DNA of 64,000 nt from Bacteroidia bacterium (lineage in GTDB: Bacteria > Bacteroidota > Bacteroidia > Flavobacteriales > Flavobacteriaceae), in assembly GCA_030427865.1 (NCBI GenBank), contig JAUICK010000004.1:62001-126000 (forward strand), given 5' to 3'. The number at the start of each line of letters is the position of its first letter. The stretch's first letter is position 1. Positions 14,591-23,213 of the stretch are shown here, one piece after another. The notes under the pieces were generated by a model, which made no database searches, was not told the DNA's origin, and was given only the letters and a program-made list of their open reading frames with translations. A program made the position numbers and the translations under genes.

Positions 14591-17500
14591 TTACATTTTT
14601 TCTATTAATATTTTACTTTTAATGGTATCAAACTCAATATCTGTACCATTATCTAACTCATCTACAAAAACCAACTCTTTGGTTAATGTTTCACTCATAA
14701 TGTAGTCTTTATTATCAATGATAGATTGCTGCAAGTTTTCGTAGTTTAAGACCGTTAATTTAATTTTATCTGTAACTTCTAAACCTGTGTCTTTACGTGC
14801 ATTCTGAATACGATTTACCAATTCTCTGGCAATACCTTCTTTACGTAAATCATCTGTTATTGTTACATCTAAAGCTACTGTTAATGCGCCTTCGTTAGCA
14901 ACTAACCAACCTTCTATATCTTTTGATGATATTTCTACATCTGCGTGTTCTAAAGTAATATTTTTTCCATTAACTTCAATAAAAATGTTACCATTTTTCT
15001 CAATATTGTTGATATCTTCTTGTGTAAATTTCTGAACCTCAGCAGCTATAAAACGCATCTCTTTTCCAAATTTTGGTCCTAAAGCTTTAAAATTTGGCTT
15101 AATTTGTTTGATTAAGATATCTGAAGCGTCTTCTAAAATCTGAATTTCTTTAATATTTACCTCGTGTTTAATTAAATCTGCAACTGCTAAAATCTCTTCT
15201 TTTTGTTGATTGTTATCAACAGGAATCATAATTTTTTGTAACGGTTGACGCACTTTTATCTTTTCTTTAGCTCTTAATGATAATACTAAAGAAGATATGG
15301 TTTGTGCATTTTCCATTTTACGCTCTAAGCTTTTATCTACAAAACTTTCATTAAATTTTGGGAAATCTGCTAAATGAATACTTTCTGAGGTTTCTTTACC
15401 AGTAACAGAATTTAAATCTTGGTACAACCTATCCATAAAAAATGGCGCAATTGGTGATGCCAATTTTGCGATTGTAACCATACAAGTATATAAAGTTTGG
15501 TAAGCAGAAATTTTATCTGTTTGATAATCTCCTTTCCAAAAACGTCTTCTACTTAAACGCACATACCAGTTGCTTAAATATTCGCCTGTAAAATCTGCAA
15601 TTGCTCTTGCTGCTCTTGTTGGCTCATAATCTGCATAGAATTTATCTACTTTGTTGATTAATGTATGCAATTCTGATAAAATCCATCTATCTAATTCTGG
15701 TCTTTTGTTTTGAGGAATATCTGCTTCTGCATAAGAAAAACCATCAATATTTGTGTATAATGAGAAGAAAGAATAGGTGTTGTACAAGGTTCCGAAAAAC
15801 TTACGTTTTACCTCTTCAATTCCTTCTAAATCAAATTTTAAATTATCCCAAGGATTTGCATTCGAAATCATATACCAACGAGTTGCATCTGCTCCATATT
15901 TTCCTAAAGTTTCGAAAGGATCAACTGCATTTCCTAAACGTTTAGACATTTTTTGTCCGTTTTTGTCTAAAACCAAACCGTTAGAAACTACGTTTTTATA
16001 TGCAACTGAATCAAAAACCATAGTTGCAATTGCATGTAAAGTATAAAACCAACCTCTTGTTTGGTCTACTCCTTCTGCAATAAAATCTGCTGGAAAAGAT
16101 TCATTTCCATCAATTTTATTCTTATTTTCAAACGGATAATGCCATTGTGCATAAGGCATAGAACCAGAATCGAACCAAACATCAATTAAATCAGATTCAC
16201 GTTTCATAGGTTGTCCAGATGCAGAAACTAATACAATTTGGTCTACAATATTTTTATGCAAATCTATTTTTGCATAGTTTTCTTCAGAATTGTTATCCAC
16301 TTCAAAATCTTCAAAAATATCTTTTGCTAACACTCCTGCAGCAACAGCTTTCGCCATTTCTTCTTTTAATTCTTTAACAGACCCAATACAAATTTCTTCT
16401 TTCCCATCTTCTGTTCTCCAAATTGGTAAAGGAATTCCCCAATAACGTGAGCGCGATAAATTCCAGTCGTTTGCATTTGCTAACCAATTTCCAAAACGCC
16501 CAGTTCCAGTAGATACTGGTTTCCAGTTGATGGTTTTGTTTAATTGATGCATTCTGTCTTTTACATCAGTGACTTTGATGAACCAAGAATCTAATGGGTA
16601 GTATAAAATTGGCTTATCTGTTCTCCAACAATTTGGGTAGCTGTGCTTGTATTTTTCTACCTTAAATGCCTTATTTTCTGTTTTTAGTTTGATAGCAATT
16701 TCTACATCTACAGATTTTTCTGGTGCTTCACCATCAGCATAATATTCATTTTTTACGTATTTACCAGCAAATTCAGTAACTTCTGGTCTAAATTTACCTT
16801 GTAAATCTACTAAAGGAACCAAATTATCATTCGCATCTTTTACCAACATTGGTGGTATTTCTGGTGTTGCTTGTTTGGCAACCATAGCATCATCTGCTCC
16901 AAAAGTTGGTGCTGTGTGTACAATTCCTGTTCCATCTTCTGTAGTTACAAAATCTCCAGCAATGACTCTAAATGCATCTTGAGGATTGTCATTTGGCAAC
17001 ACATAATCTAAGATTTGCTCGTATTTTATCCCAACTAAATCTGTTCCTTTGCATTCTTCACAAATTAAAAAAGGAATCTTTTTATCTTCTTTAGAATACC
17101 TCTTTAAATCTTCTACATCATCAGTTTTTACAAATTTTTTATCAAACTGTTTAGAAACTAAATTTTTGGCTAAAATAACGTGAATTGGCTCAAAAGTATA
17201 TTGATTGTAAGTTGCAACAACCACATAATCTATTTTTGGTCCTACTGTTAATGCAGTATTACTTGGCAGTGTCCAAGGTGTAGTTGTCCAAGCAATAAAG
17301 TTTAAATGATCGTATTTTTTTAGAAACTCTGGCAACGTATTTTCAACTGCTTTAAACTGAGCAACTATAGTTGTATCTGTTACATCTTGATAGGTTCCTG
17401 GTTGATTTAATTCGTGTGAACTTAAACCTGTTCCTGCTTTTGGAGAATATGGCTGAATGGTATAGCCTTTGTAGATTAACTCTTTGTTATAAATCTGTTT

Positions 17501-17989
17501 TAGCAACCACCAAACAGATTCCATATATTTTGGTTCGTAGGTAATGTATGGATCATCCATATCTACCCAATATCCCATTTTTTGGGTCAAATCGTTCCAA
17601 ATGTCTGTATAACGCATTACTGCTTTTCTACAAGCTGCGTTGTATTCTTCTACCGAAATTTTCTTTCCAATATCTTCTTTGGTAATTCCCAATTCTTTCT
17701 CAACTCCCAATTCTATTGGTAAACCATGTGTATCCCAACCTGCTTTACGCTTTACTTGGTAACCTTTCATAGTTTTATATCTTGGGAAAATATCTTTAAT
17801 AGCGCGTGCCAAAACATGGTGTACTCCTGGAAGTCCGTTTGCAGATGGTGGGCCTTCAAAAAACACAAAAGGTTTTGCATTTTCTCTTGAGGTAACACTC
17901 TTTTCGAAGATGTTATTTTCTTGCCAATAATTAAGAATTTCTTCTGCAACTTTTGGTAAATCAAGTCCTTTGTATTCAGGAAATTTCAT
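14591..17989 (-). CDS. ileS: Isoleucyl-tRNA synthetase, type 2 with GVHH signature
   Basis: Charges tRNA-Ile with isoleucine. The 1132-residue length and domain order are typical: catalytic Rossmann domain with CP1 editing insert (~180-400), a QKMSKRLGN loop near residue 680, and an anticodon-binding domain with a C-terminal extension. In place of the class I signature HxGH the sequence is GLPGVHHVLARA, giving G55-V56-H57-H58. The family normally has PHxGH there. This GxHH swap has been described in some type 2 (eukaryote-like) IleRS enzymes and linked to very high mupirocin resistance. It is followed after 4 bp by the DksA-like gene. Confidence 0.97.
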   Translation of the reverse strand: MKFPEYKGLDLPKVAEEILNYWQENNIFEKSVTSRENAKPFVFFEGPPSANGLPGVHHVLARAIKDIFPRYKTMKGYQVKRKAGWDTHGLPIELGVEKELGITKEDIGKKISVEEYNAACRKAVMRYTDIWNDLTQKMGYWVDMDDPYITYEPKYMESVWWLLKQIYNKELIYKGYTIQPYSPKAGTGLSSHELNQPGTYQDVTDTTIVAQFKAVENTLPEFLKKYDHLNFIAWTTTPWTLPSNTALTVGPKIDYVVVATYNQYTFEPIHVILAKNLVSKQFDKKFVKTDDVEDLKRYSKEDKKIPFLICEECKGTDLVGIKYEQILDYVLPNDNPQDAFRVIAGDFVTTEDGTGIVHTAPTFGADDAMVAKQATPEIPPMLVKDANDNLVPLVDLQGKFRPEVTEFAGKYVKNEYYADGEAPEKSVDVEIAIKLKTENKAFKVEKYKHSYPNCWRTDKPILYYPLDSWFIKVTDVKDRMHQLNKTINWKPVSTGTGRFGNWLANANDWNLSRSRYWGIPLPIWRTEDGKEEICIGSVKELKEEMAKAVAAGVLAKDIFEDFEVDNNSEENYAKIDLHKNIVDQIVLVSASGQPMKRESDLIDVWFDSGSMPYAQWHYPFENKNKIDGNESFPADFIAEGVDQTRGWFYTLHAIATMVFDSVAYKNVVSNGLVLDKNGQKMSKRLGNAVDPFETLGKYGADATRWYMISNANPWDNLKFDLEGIEEVKRKFFGTLYNTYSFFSLYTNIDGFSYAEADIPQNKRPELDRWILSELHTLINKVDKFYADYEPTRAARAIADFTGEYLSNWYVRLSRRRFWKGDYQTDKISAYQTLYTCMVTIAKLASPIAPFFMDRLYQDLNSVTGKETSESIHLADFPKFNESFVDKSLERKMENAQTISSLVLSLRAKEKIKVRQPLQKIMIPVDNNQQKEEILAVADLIKHEVNIKEIQILEDASDILIKQIKPNFKALGPKFGKEMRFIAAEVQKFTQEDINNIEKNGNIFIEVNGKNITLEHADVEISSKDIEGWLVANEGALTVALDVTITDDLRKEGIARELVNRIQNARKDTGLEVTDKIKLTVLNYENLQQSIIDNKDYIMSETLTKELVFVDELDNGTDIEFDTIKSKILIEKM

Positions 17990-18160
17990 CTATTTTTTTA
18001 TTTGAATTTAATTGTCAGATGTAAACCTTAATTTTTTTTAAAAAGATTATTTTTTGTTTGTAATCCGCTAAAAATTAAAGTTTTCGACTTTATTTTATCT
18101 CTTTTCTAATAAGATTGCGAAAATACTAATTTTATAGAAATTGTAAGCTTTTAGAGTCAA

Positions 18161-18183
18161 AAAAAAGGGGATGATTACATCCC
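18161..18183 (-). terminator. Terminator overlapping the end of the J-domain gene
   Basis: GGGATG (18168-18173) pairs with CATCCC (18178-18183). On the minus strand the stem is followed by CTTTTTTTT. The stop codon lies in the loop. Confidence 0.75.
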
Positions 18184-18939
18184 TCTTTCTTTTTTAATTT
18201 TTTCATAAGCATCTTGTATACTTTGAAATTTTTCTTTTGCTCCTTTTAAGTGTTCTTCACCCAAATCTCTTAGCTTGTCTGGATGGTATTTTTTTACCAT
18301 TTTTCTGTATGCTCTTTTTACCTCATCATCCGTAGCCGATTTTTCTATTTCTAAGATTTTATAGGCATTTTCTGAAGCGTCATAAAACATTGCTTTGATA
18401 GATTCAAAATCGTTTTGATTGATGTACAAATACCCTGCAATTTTTCTAATTTCTTTAACTTCTGCATCTATTACAAATTCATCAGCTTTTGCAATACCAA
18501 ATAAGAAATGGATTAATTGCAAACGAGAAGCGTGAGACATGTTTTCTCTTATTTGAATGCATACTTGACGTGCAGATATCTGTTTTTTTACAATACCTTT
18601 AAAAAGCTTAAAAGCGTTATTTGCTCTTTGCTTACCATACATATTTAAAAATTGGGAGCGAACAAAATCTAACTCACGTTGATCTACCTTACCATCAGAT
18701 TTTATAACAATAGATGCTAAAACCAGTAAACTCATTTCAAAATCTCCAGATTGTGTGTTTGCAGTTTTTCTGCTATTTCTTGGTTGCCTTTTTCTCTTGT
18801 AATCTATTTGTTCTTGTTTAAATTCTTCTTCAGACAAACCATCTACAAAACTACCAATAGCAAACCCAATAGCTGCGCCAATTGGCCCTCCTAAACTAAA
18901 CCCTAAACCTGCACCTAACCATTTGGTGAAATTTCCCAT
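18175..18939 (-). CDS. TerB/J-domain co-chaperone (DjlA-like)
   Basis: A 254-residue protein. The N-terminus has a glycine-rich hydrophobic segment (LGAGLGFSLGGPIGAAIGFAIG), probably membrane-inserted. A TerB/DjlA-type helical domain follows (~65-175, MSLLVLASIVIKSDGKVDQRELDFVRS). The C-terminal J domain (~190-254) includes YKILEIEKSATDDEVKRAYRKMVKKYHPDKLRD with the HPD triad needed to stimulate DnaK. The architecture matches DjlA, though the membrane segment differs from the E. coli transmembrane dimerisation helix. Confidence 0.88.
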   Translation of the reverse strand: MGNFTKWLGAGLGFSLGGPIGAAIGFAIGSFVDGLSEEEFKQEQIDYKRKRQPRNSRKTANTQSGDFEMSLLVLASIVIKSDGKVDQRELDFVRSQFLNMYGKQRANNAFKLFKGIVKKQISARQVCIQIRENMSHASRLQLIHFLFGIAKADEFVIDAEVKEIRKIAGYLYINQNDFESIKAMFYDASENAYKILEIEKSATDDEVKRAYRKMVKKYHPDKLRDLGEEHLKGAKEKFQSIQDAYEKIKKERGM

Positions 18940-18957
18940 ACTTTAATTTTAAAAATG

Positions 18958-18965
18958 CAAAGTTA
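18958..18965 (-). promoter_or_regulatory. -7 element TAACTTTG of the J-domain gene
   Basis: Minus-strand TAACTTTG, 18 nt upstream of the ATG at 18939. Confidence 0.5.
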
Positions 18966-19015
18966 CAAAGTAAAAAAAAGTTGTAGCGTAAAAAAATACA
19001 AATTGGTTGTTTGTT

Positions 19016-19091
19016 GCATGAGAGATTGAAGCTTTTGTTTGAGCTCTTTTTTGAGTTTTTCAAAAAAAGCGAGTGCGAAAAGCTCGACTAT
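19016..19091 (+). repeat. Dispersed GTTTGAGCTC repeat, copy 1
   Basis: GATTGAAGCTTTTGTTTGAGCTC then a T/A-rich stretch and AAAGCGAGTGCGAAAAGC. The same order occurs on the minus strand at 38886-38979 and on the plus strand at 52890-53013. It lies in the 348-bp gap between the divergent J-domain and bacilliredoxin genes, which otherwise holds only their promoters. Confidence 0.7.
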
Positions 19092-19257
19092 TTTTGAAGA
19101 AAAATGCAGTGAAACGAAATTTTTATTTAAAAATAGACATGCCCTAATAATAAAAATTAAATAATGGAAGTTTTCGAGATTCTACTGACATCAATAAAAT
19201 TGATGTATCTATTGAAAGAAGTATGTTTACAAACTTGAATCTTGAGGGTTTTGTTTT

Positions 19258-19265
19258 TATATTTG
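19258..19265 (+). promoter_or_regulatory. -7 element TATATTTG of the bacilliredoxin gene
   Basis: TATATTTG lies 22 nt before the ATG at 19288, with a TTG about 20 bp further upstream as a -33 candidate. Confidence 0.6.
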
Positions 19266-19287
19266 CATCTTAAAATAATTTAAAATT

Positions 19288-19698
19288 ATGTATCCAGAAG
19301 AATTAGTAAAACCAATGCGTGATGAGTTAATTAATGCTGGTTTTGAAGCCCTATATACAAGTCAAGATGTTGAAAACGCAATGTCTAAAGCAGGAACAAC
19401 TTTAGTAATGGTAAACTCTGTTTGTGGTTGTGCCGCTGGTACTGCAAGACCAGGTGCAATTGCCTCTTTAGGCGCAGATAAAACACCAGATAATTTAACT
19501 ACTGTTTTTGCAGGTGTAGAAAAAGAATCTACGCAAAAAGCACGCGAATATATGATTCCGTTTCCTCCTTCGTCACCAGCAATAGCTTTATTTAAAGACG
19601 GGAATTTAGTTCATATGTTAGAACGTCATCATATTGAAGGAAGGTCTGCACAAATGATTGCTCAAAATTTAGCTCAGGCTTACGAAGAGTATTGTTAA
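19288..19698 (+). CDS. Bacilliredoxin (BrxA/BrxB, YphP/YqiW family)
   Basis: A 136-residue thioredoxin-fold protein. Its active site is CGC in VNSVCGCAAGTARPGA, the hallmark of the BrxA/BrxB family. In Firmicutes these remove bacillithiol from S-bacillithiolated proteins. Bacteroidota homologues are common and some of that phylum make bacillithiol, so the same role is plausible. Other family features are FAGVEKESTQKAREY, FPPSSPAIALFKDG and MLERHHIEGRSA. It is monocistronic, with its own promoter and terminator. Confidence 0.92.
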   Translation: MYPEELVKPMRDELINAGFEALYTSQDVENAMSKAGTTLVMVNSVCGCAAGTARPGAIASLGADKTPDNLTTVFAGVEKESTQKAREYMIPFPPSSPAIALFKDGNLVHMLERHHIEGRSAQMIAQNLAQAYEEYC

Positions 19699-19732
19699 TA
19701 TAAAAAAGAGATTTTAAAATAAATCAAAACAA

Positions 19733-19762
19733 AAAAATCCACGTAATTTTGCGTGGATTTTT
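19733..19762 (+). terminator. Terminator after bacilliredoxin gene
   Basis: AAAAATCCACG (19733-19743) pairs with CGTGGATTTTT (19752-19762), followed by further T residues. Confidence 0.85.
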
Positions 19763-19780
19763 TATTTAAAAGCATAAATA

Positions 19781-20020
19781 ATGGCATCAGAGTTTTCTAC
19801 GTATACTAAAGATGAACTTCTTAAAAAATTAAAAAAACAGAAAATGATGGCTATTATTCAGGGAGTTCTTATTTTTTTTATGATTGCATTGGCTGTTTTT
19901 TCTACCATAGAAGATGGAATTTCCTTTCAAACTTTTTTACCTTTATTTTTTATTCCGATGGAATTTGTAATGTTATTTGAAATTAAAAAAATTAAAAAAG
20001 AACTTGCAACAAGAAAGTAA
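19781..20020 (+). CDS. Small two-helix membrane protein
   Basis: A 79-residue protein with a Lys-rich N-terminus (DELLKKLKKQK), two hydrophobic helices (about 22-42 and 48-66) and a Lys-rich C-terminus. No family is recognised. Only 2 bp separate its stop from the HD hydrolase start, so they are an operon. It starts just after the bacilliredoxin terminator. Confidence 0.7.
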   Translation: MASEFSTYTKDELLKKLKKQKMMAIIQGVLIFFMIALAVFSTIEDGISFQTFLPLFFIPMEFVMLFEIKKIKKELATRK

Positions 20021-20022
20021 AA

Positions 20023-20682
20023 ATGAATCAAGAAAAAATAATTGACAATACCATTACTTTTGTAAAAAAAGAGTTAGAAAATGCTGAAGGCGGTCATGAT
20101 TGGTTTCATATAGAGCGTGTTTTTAAAAATGCAATTTTAATTTCTAAAGAAGAAAAAGTTGATGTTTTTGTTGTTTCTTTAGCAGCTTTGTTGCACGATA
20201 TTGCTGACCCAAAATTTCATGAGGGTGATGAAAAAATAGGTCCTAAAAAAGCAAAAGAATTTTTAATTTCTCAAAAAGTTTCTAAGAAAATAGTTGAGCA
20301 TGTAATAAAAATCATCAAATATGTTTCTTTTAAAAACTCTTTTAACAAAACTAAAAAGACATTTACATCTAAAGAATTAGAAGTTGTGCAAGATGCAGAT
20401 AGATTAGACGCTATTGGTGCAATTGGTATTGCCCGTTGTTTTAATTATGGTGGATTTAAAAACAGACCTTTATATGACCCTGCAATTTTACCGAATCTAA
20501 GTATGACAAAAGAAGATTATAAAAATTCTACTGCGCCTACAATTAATCATTTTTACGAAAAATTACTACTTCTAAAAGACCAAATGAATACCAAAACTGG
20601 ACAAAAAATTGCGAAAGACAGACATTTGTTTATGGAAGAATTTTTAAATCAATTTTACGATGAATGGAATGGAGTAAAATAA
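20023..20682 (+). CDS. HD-domain phosphohydrolase (YpgQ-like)
   Basis: A 219-residue HD-superfamily protein. Metal ligands are seen in GGHDWFHIERV (~residue 25), LLHDIADPKFH (~58) and VVQDADRLDAIGAIGIARC (~125). The order matches stand-alone HD hydrolases such as B. subtilis YpgQ, which has pyrophosphatase activity on nucleotides. The real substrate here is unknown. It is cotranscribed with the small membrane protein upstream and convergent with the AraC operon, whose last stop is 1 bp away. Confidence 0.88.
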   Translation: MNQEKIIDNTITFVKKELENAEGGHDWFHIERVFKNAILISKEEKVDVFVVSLAALLHDIADPKFHEGDEKIGPKKAKEFLISQKVSKKIVEHVIKIIKYVSFKNSFNKTKKTFTSKELEVVQDADRLDAIGAIGIARCFNYGGFKNRPLYDPAILPNLSMTKEDYKNSTAPTINHFYEKLLLLKDQMNTKTGQKIAKDRHLFMEEFLNQFYDEWNGVK

Positions 20683-20856
20683 CTAATTTTCTTTTGCTAC
20701 TTCTAAAGCCGTAATTTTGTTTTCTAAAATTAATAGTTCTTCTCCACATTCTATAATTTTTTCTACTGATAAATTATTTTTAGAATTTACAAATGTTTGT
20801 ATCTCATTACTTTTAAAAGTATAATACTCAATTGCTTTATTTATTTTCTCATCCAT
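20683..20856 (-). CDS. 57-residue ORF downstream of AraC regulator
   Basis: The ATG at 20856 begins 3 bp after the AraC stop (20860). The 57-residue product starts MDEKINKAIEYYTF and ends LEVAKEN. It is soluble, acidic and predicted mostly helical, with one cysteine. Tight spacing and a full open frame filling the gap to the convergent HD gene support a real gene. I do not recognise the family. Confidence 0.55.
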   Translation of the reverse strand: MDEKINKAIEYYTFKSNEIQTFVNSKNNLSVEKIIECGEELLILENKITALEVAKEN

Positions 20857-20859
20857 ATT

Positions 20860-21735
20860 TTATTGTTGAATTAAATTTTTCATTTCCCCTCTATACTTAG
20901 AAGCAGATTTTCCTGTAACTTCTTTAAATAATTTATTAAAGTGAGAAAAATTATTAAACCCACATTCAAAACAAATATCTGTAATACTTGTTTGACTTTC
21001 TGCTAATAATTTAGTAGCATGTACAACCCTGTATTCGTTTACTAATTTTGTAAATGTTTTACCTGTTGTTTTTTTAAAAAATCGACAAAACGCAGGAACT
21101 GTCATGCTAACTAAATCTGCAATTTCGTCTAAACTGATATGCTGATTGAAATTTTCATTAATATGTTTAAAAATAATATCTATTTTACTACTATCTTGTT
21201 TTTGAGTTTCAAAGGCAAAACCATCTGCGTTTAATAATGTATAATCTTCTGACTTAGAAAGTGTATGCAAAATTTCTAATAAAATTAGAATTTGTTTAAA
21301 TCCTTTTTTCTCTGATATTTTTTCAATTTTGGGTCCTAATTTTTGTTTTGTTTTTATGCCAAAAAGAATTCCTTTTTTAGCTTTTTCAAACAAAATACTA
21401 ATAGGTTTCATTTCTGGCACTTCAAAAAAATCATCTCCTAAAAAATCGGGTTTAAACTGTATTAAGGTTTCAGAACCATTAGTTGTTAACCTGTCTGTAA
21501 AACCATTGTGTGGCAAATTAGATCCAATTAATAGCAATTGACTATTATTAAAATACGATAAATGATTTCCAATATGTCTTTTACCTTTCCCTTTATTTAC
21601 ATAAACCAGCTCAATTTCTGGATGAAAATGCCAAAAAGCCTTAATTTGTTTTAAAAACTCTGTATGTTTTTTTACCAAGATAGAACTTCCGAAGTCTGGA
21701 CTAATTTTTTCTAAAGTAGGTTTTACATTCTTCAT
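20860..21735 (-). CDS. AraC-family transcriptional regulator with cupin-like sensor domain
   Basis: A 291-residue regulator. The N-terminal AraC-binding cupin domain (~20-150) contains FWHFHPEIELVYVNKGKGKRHIGNHL, and the C-terminal double HTH (~190-288) contains ISLDEIADLVSMTVPAFCRFFKKTTGKTF and SITDICFECGFNNFSHFNKLFKEVTGKSASKYR. Regulators of this shape usually respond to sugars or small organic acids. Its start is close to the divergent secreted protein at 21927. It is probably cotranscribed with the 57-residue ORF. Confidence 0.9.
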   Translation of the reverse strand: MKNVKPTLEKISPDFGSSILVKKHTEFLKQIKAFWHFHPEIELVYVNKGKGKRHIGNHLSYFNNSQLLLIGSNLPHNGFTDRLTTNGSETLIQFKPDFLGDDFFEVPEMKPISILFEKAKKGILFGIKTKQKLGPKIEKISEKKGFKQILILLEILHTLSKSEDYTLLNADGFAFETQKQDSSKIDIIFKHINENFNQHISLDEIADLVSMTVPAFCRFFKKTTGKTFTKLVNEYRVVHATKLLAESQTSITDICFECGFNNFSHFNKLFKEVTGKSASKYRGEMKNLIQQ

Positions 21736-21900
21736 AATATTATTTTACATCAAATTTACAACACTAAACTCTAATAAAATATATAGAATTACCAAAATTA
21801 TATTCTATATTAACATTAATACAATTTCACATCTCTTTAAATGATAATTTAGCATATAAAAGTACCAATTTAGATGTTTTTTAGAACTTATTGGCAACTG

Positions 21901-21908
21901 TATCTTTG
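21901..21908 (+). promoter_or_regulatory. -7 element TATCTTTG before the secreted protein gene
   Basis: TATCTTTG lies 18 nt upstream of the ATG at 21927. It supports that start over the longer frame from 21891, which would include the promoter. Confidence 0.65.
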
Positions 21909-21926
21909 TCGCAAATATTATGCATT

Positions 21927-22508
21927 ATGAGAAAAATAAAAATTAGTTTAATTGTAACATTAATGTTTGGAACATTAATTGGTTACGCTAACGAAACAAA
22001 AAACGCTAGTAATTTTGCTAGAAAAAAAACAATTAAAGTTGAATTTAAAAACGTTAAGAAAGGACAAACTATAACTGTTAAAAGTGAAAATGGTTTGACA
22101 ATTTATAAACAAGAAATTAAAAATACTGGAAAATTTTCTAAGCTCTTTGATTTTACTGCATTAAAAAACGGGAATTATACTTTAGAGTTAAATAAAGATT
22201 TTGAAATTATTATTAAGAATTTTAAAGTTGAAAACGGAGTAGTTAATCTATTAGATAATGGCAGAAAAAAAGTATTTAAACCTGTAATAAGAACAAAAGG
22301 GAATTTATTATATATTTCTAAAATAGCTTTTAATAAAAAGCCATTGCATGTTGTTTTATATTATAAAGATGAAATTATAGTTGAAGAAACTCTTAAAAGT
22401 GAAGATATTTTTAATAGAATTTACAAACTATCTAAAAATTATGTAGGAGATTATAAACTAATTATTAATTCTGATAATAGAACTTATATTAAAGATTTTA
22501 CCTTATAA
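21927..22508 (+). CDS. Secreted beta-rich protein of unknown function
   Basis: A 193-residue protein with a signal peptide (MRKIKISLIVTLMFGTLIGYANE). The mature part is Lys-rich and strand-forming, with two related halves. Each has a segment like TIKVEFKNVKKGQTITVKSENG or LYISKIAFNKKPLHVVLYYKDE and ends in YTLELNKDFEIIIKNFKV or YKLIINSDNRTYIKDFTL. This suggests a tandem duplication of an ~85-residue beta domain. It is divergent from the AraC regulator and closed by a strong terminator. Confidence 0.75.
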   Translation: MRKIKISLIVTLMFGTLIGYANETKNASNFARKKTIKVEFKNVKKGQTITVKSENGLTIYKQEIKNTGKFSKLFDFTALKNGNYTLELNKDFEIIIKNFKVENGVVNLLDNGRKKVFKPVIRTKGNLLYISKIAFNKKPLHVVLYYKDEIIVEETLKSEDIFNRIYKLSKNYVGDYKLIINSDNRTYIKDFTL

Positions 22509-22552
22509 ATTTAGTTAATTGTTTCATCAAAGTTACTGCTATTTTTTGATGA

Positions 22553-22578
22553 AAAAGCGAGCCTTTTGGCTCGCTTTT
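22553..22578 (+). terminator. Terminator after the secreted beta-rich protein gene
   Basis: AAAAGCGAGCC (22553-22563) pairs with GGCTCGCTTTT (22568-22578), followed by ATTTTTT. Confidence 0.9.
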
Positions 22579-22600
22579 ATTTTTTGTATTGTGTTGCCCC

Positions 22601-23195
22601 GCCCTAAAATAAGTTGACATAGAATCGACTTATTTATAAGTTCATCAGAAAAAAAAAGAAAGAAGCTTACTCAGAGCAATTACAATTTAGGTTTTAAATT
22701 GTCTATAGTTTTATAGGCTATTACTATAAACTGGTTCAGAAAGTTGTTACATGCTAAAGAGCAAATAAACAACAGCATAACAGAAGTAGAAAGAAAATAC
22801 ATTGTTTATTTTTAGTTACTGGTGTTTTTAGCAGGAAAATAAGTAGATTATAAACGAGTGATGATATGAGTGCTGAAAATGTAGTTAAAGTTATAAAAAT
22901 GGCAATTGAAAATAATAATTTAATTCATCATTACAACAGAAATTTACAATACTGCTAAAATATTTATCAAAACGCTTTAGTTAAAAGAATTAACTGAATT
23001 TTAAAGCATGTGTTTTTAATCTACAAGTCTAAGAATAGGAATGAAATAAAAGAATCGATACAAACTTACAATAACAAAAAGTCTAAATTGAATCTTAATA
23101 TGAAAACACCTAACTTTATAGACAACAAAAAACCAGTGAATTTAAATTCACTGGCTTAATTTTAAATATTAATAATCGTCAACCTATTTTAGGGC
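22601..23195 (+). mobile_element. Decayed IS3-family insertion sequence with both terminal inverted repeats
   Basis: The ends are GCCCTAAAATAAGTTGAC (22601-22618) and its inverted copy GTCAACCTATTTTAGGGC (23178-23195), 17 of 18 matching. Inside, fragments of an IS3-type DDE transposase can be read on the plus strand. Examples are NVVKVIKMAIENNNLIHHYN then RNLQYC, corresponding to the usual LIHHSDRGSQYCS, and IQTYNNKKSKLNLNMKTPNF, corresponding to the usual TYNN.RPH.SLN..TP end. Several stops and shifts interrupt the frame. At 595 bp it is about half an intact element, so it carries internal deletions. I see no convincing target-site duplication. Confidence 0.8.
23133..23154 (-). terminator. 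22-bp perfect palindrome, probable atp operon terminator inside the IS remnant
   Basis: CCAGTGAATTT is followed directly by AAATTCACTGG. On the minus strand it is followed by TTTTTTG, 60 bp after the atpG stop, so it can serve as the operon terminator. It lies within the IS remnant, between the transposase remains and the right inverted repeat. Confidence 0.65.
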
Positions 23196-23213
23196 GATTC
23201 ATGATTGTAATTC

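Noticed and set aside
14591..17989. Several plus-strand ORFs opposite ileS
   Set aside because: They are frame shadows of a strongly conserved gene and have no family features or start context.
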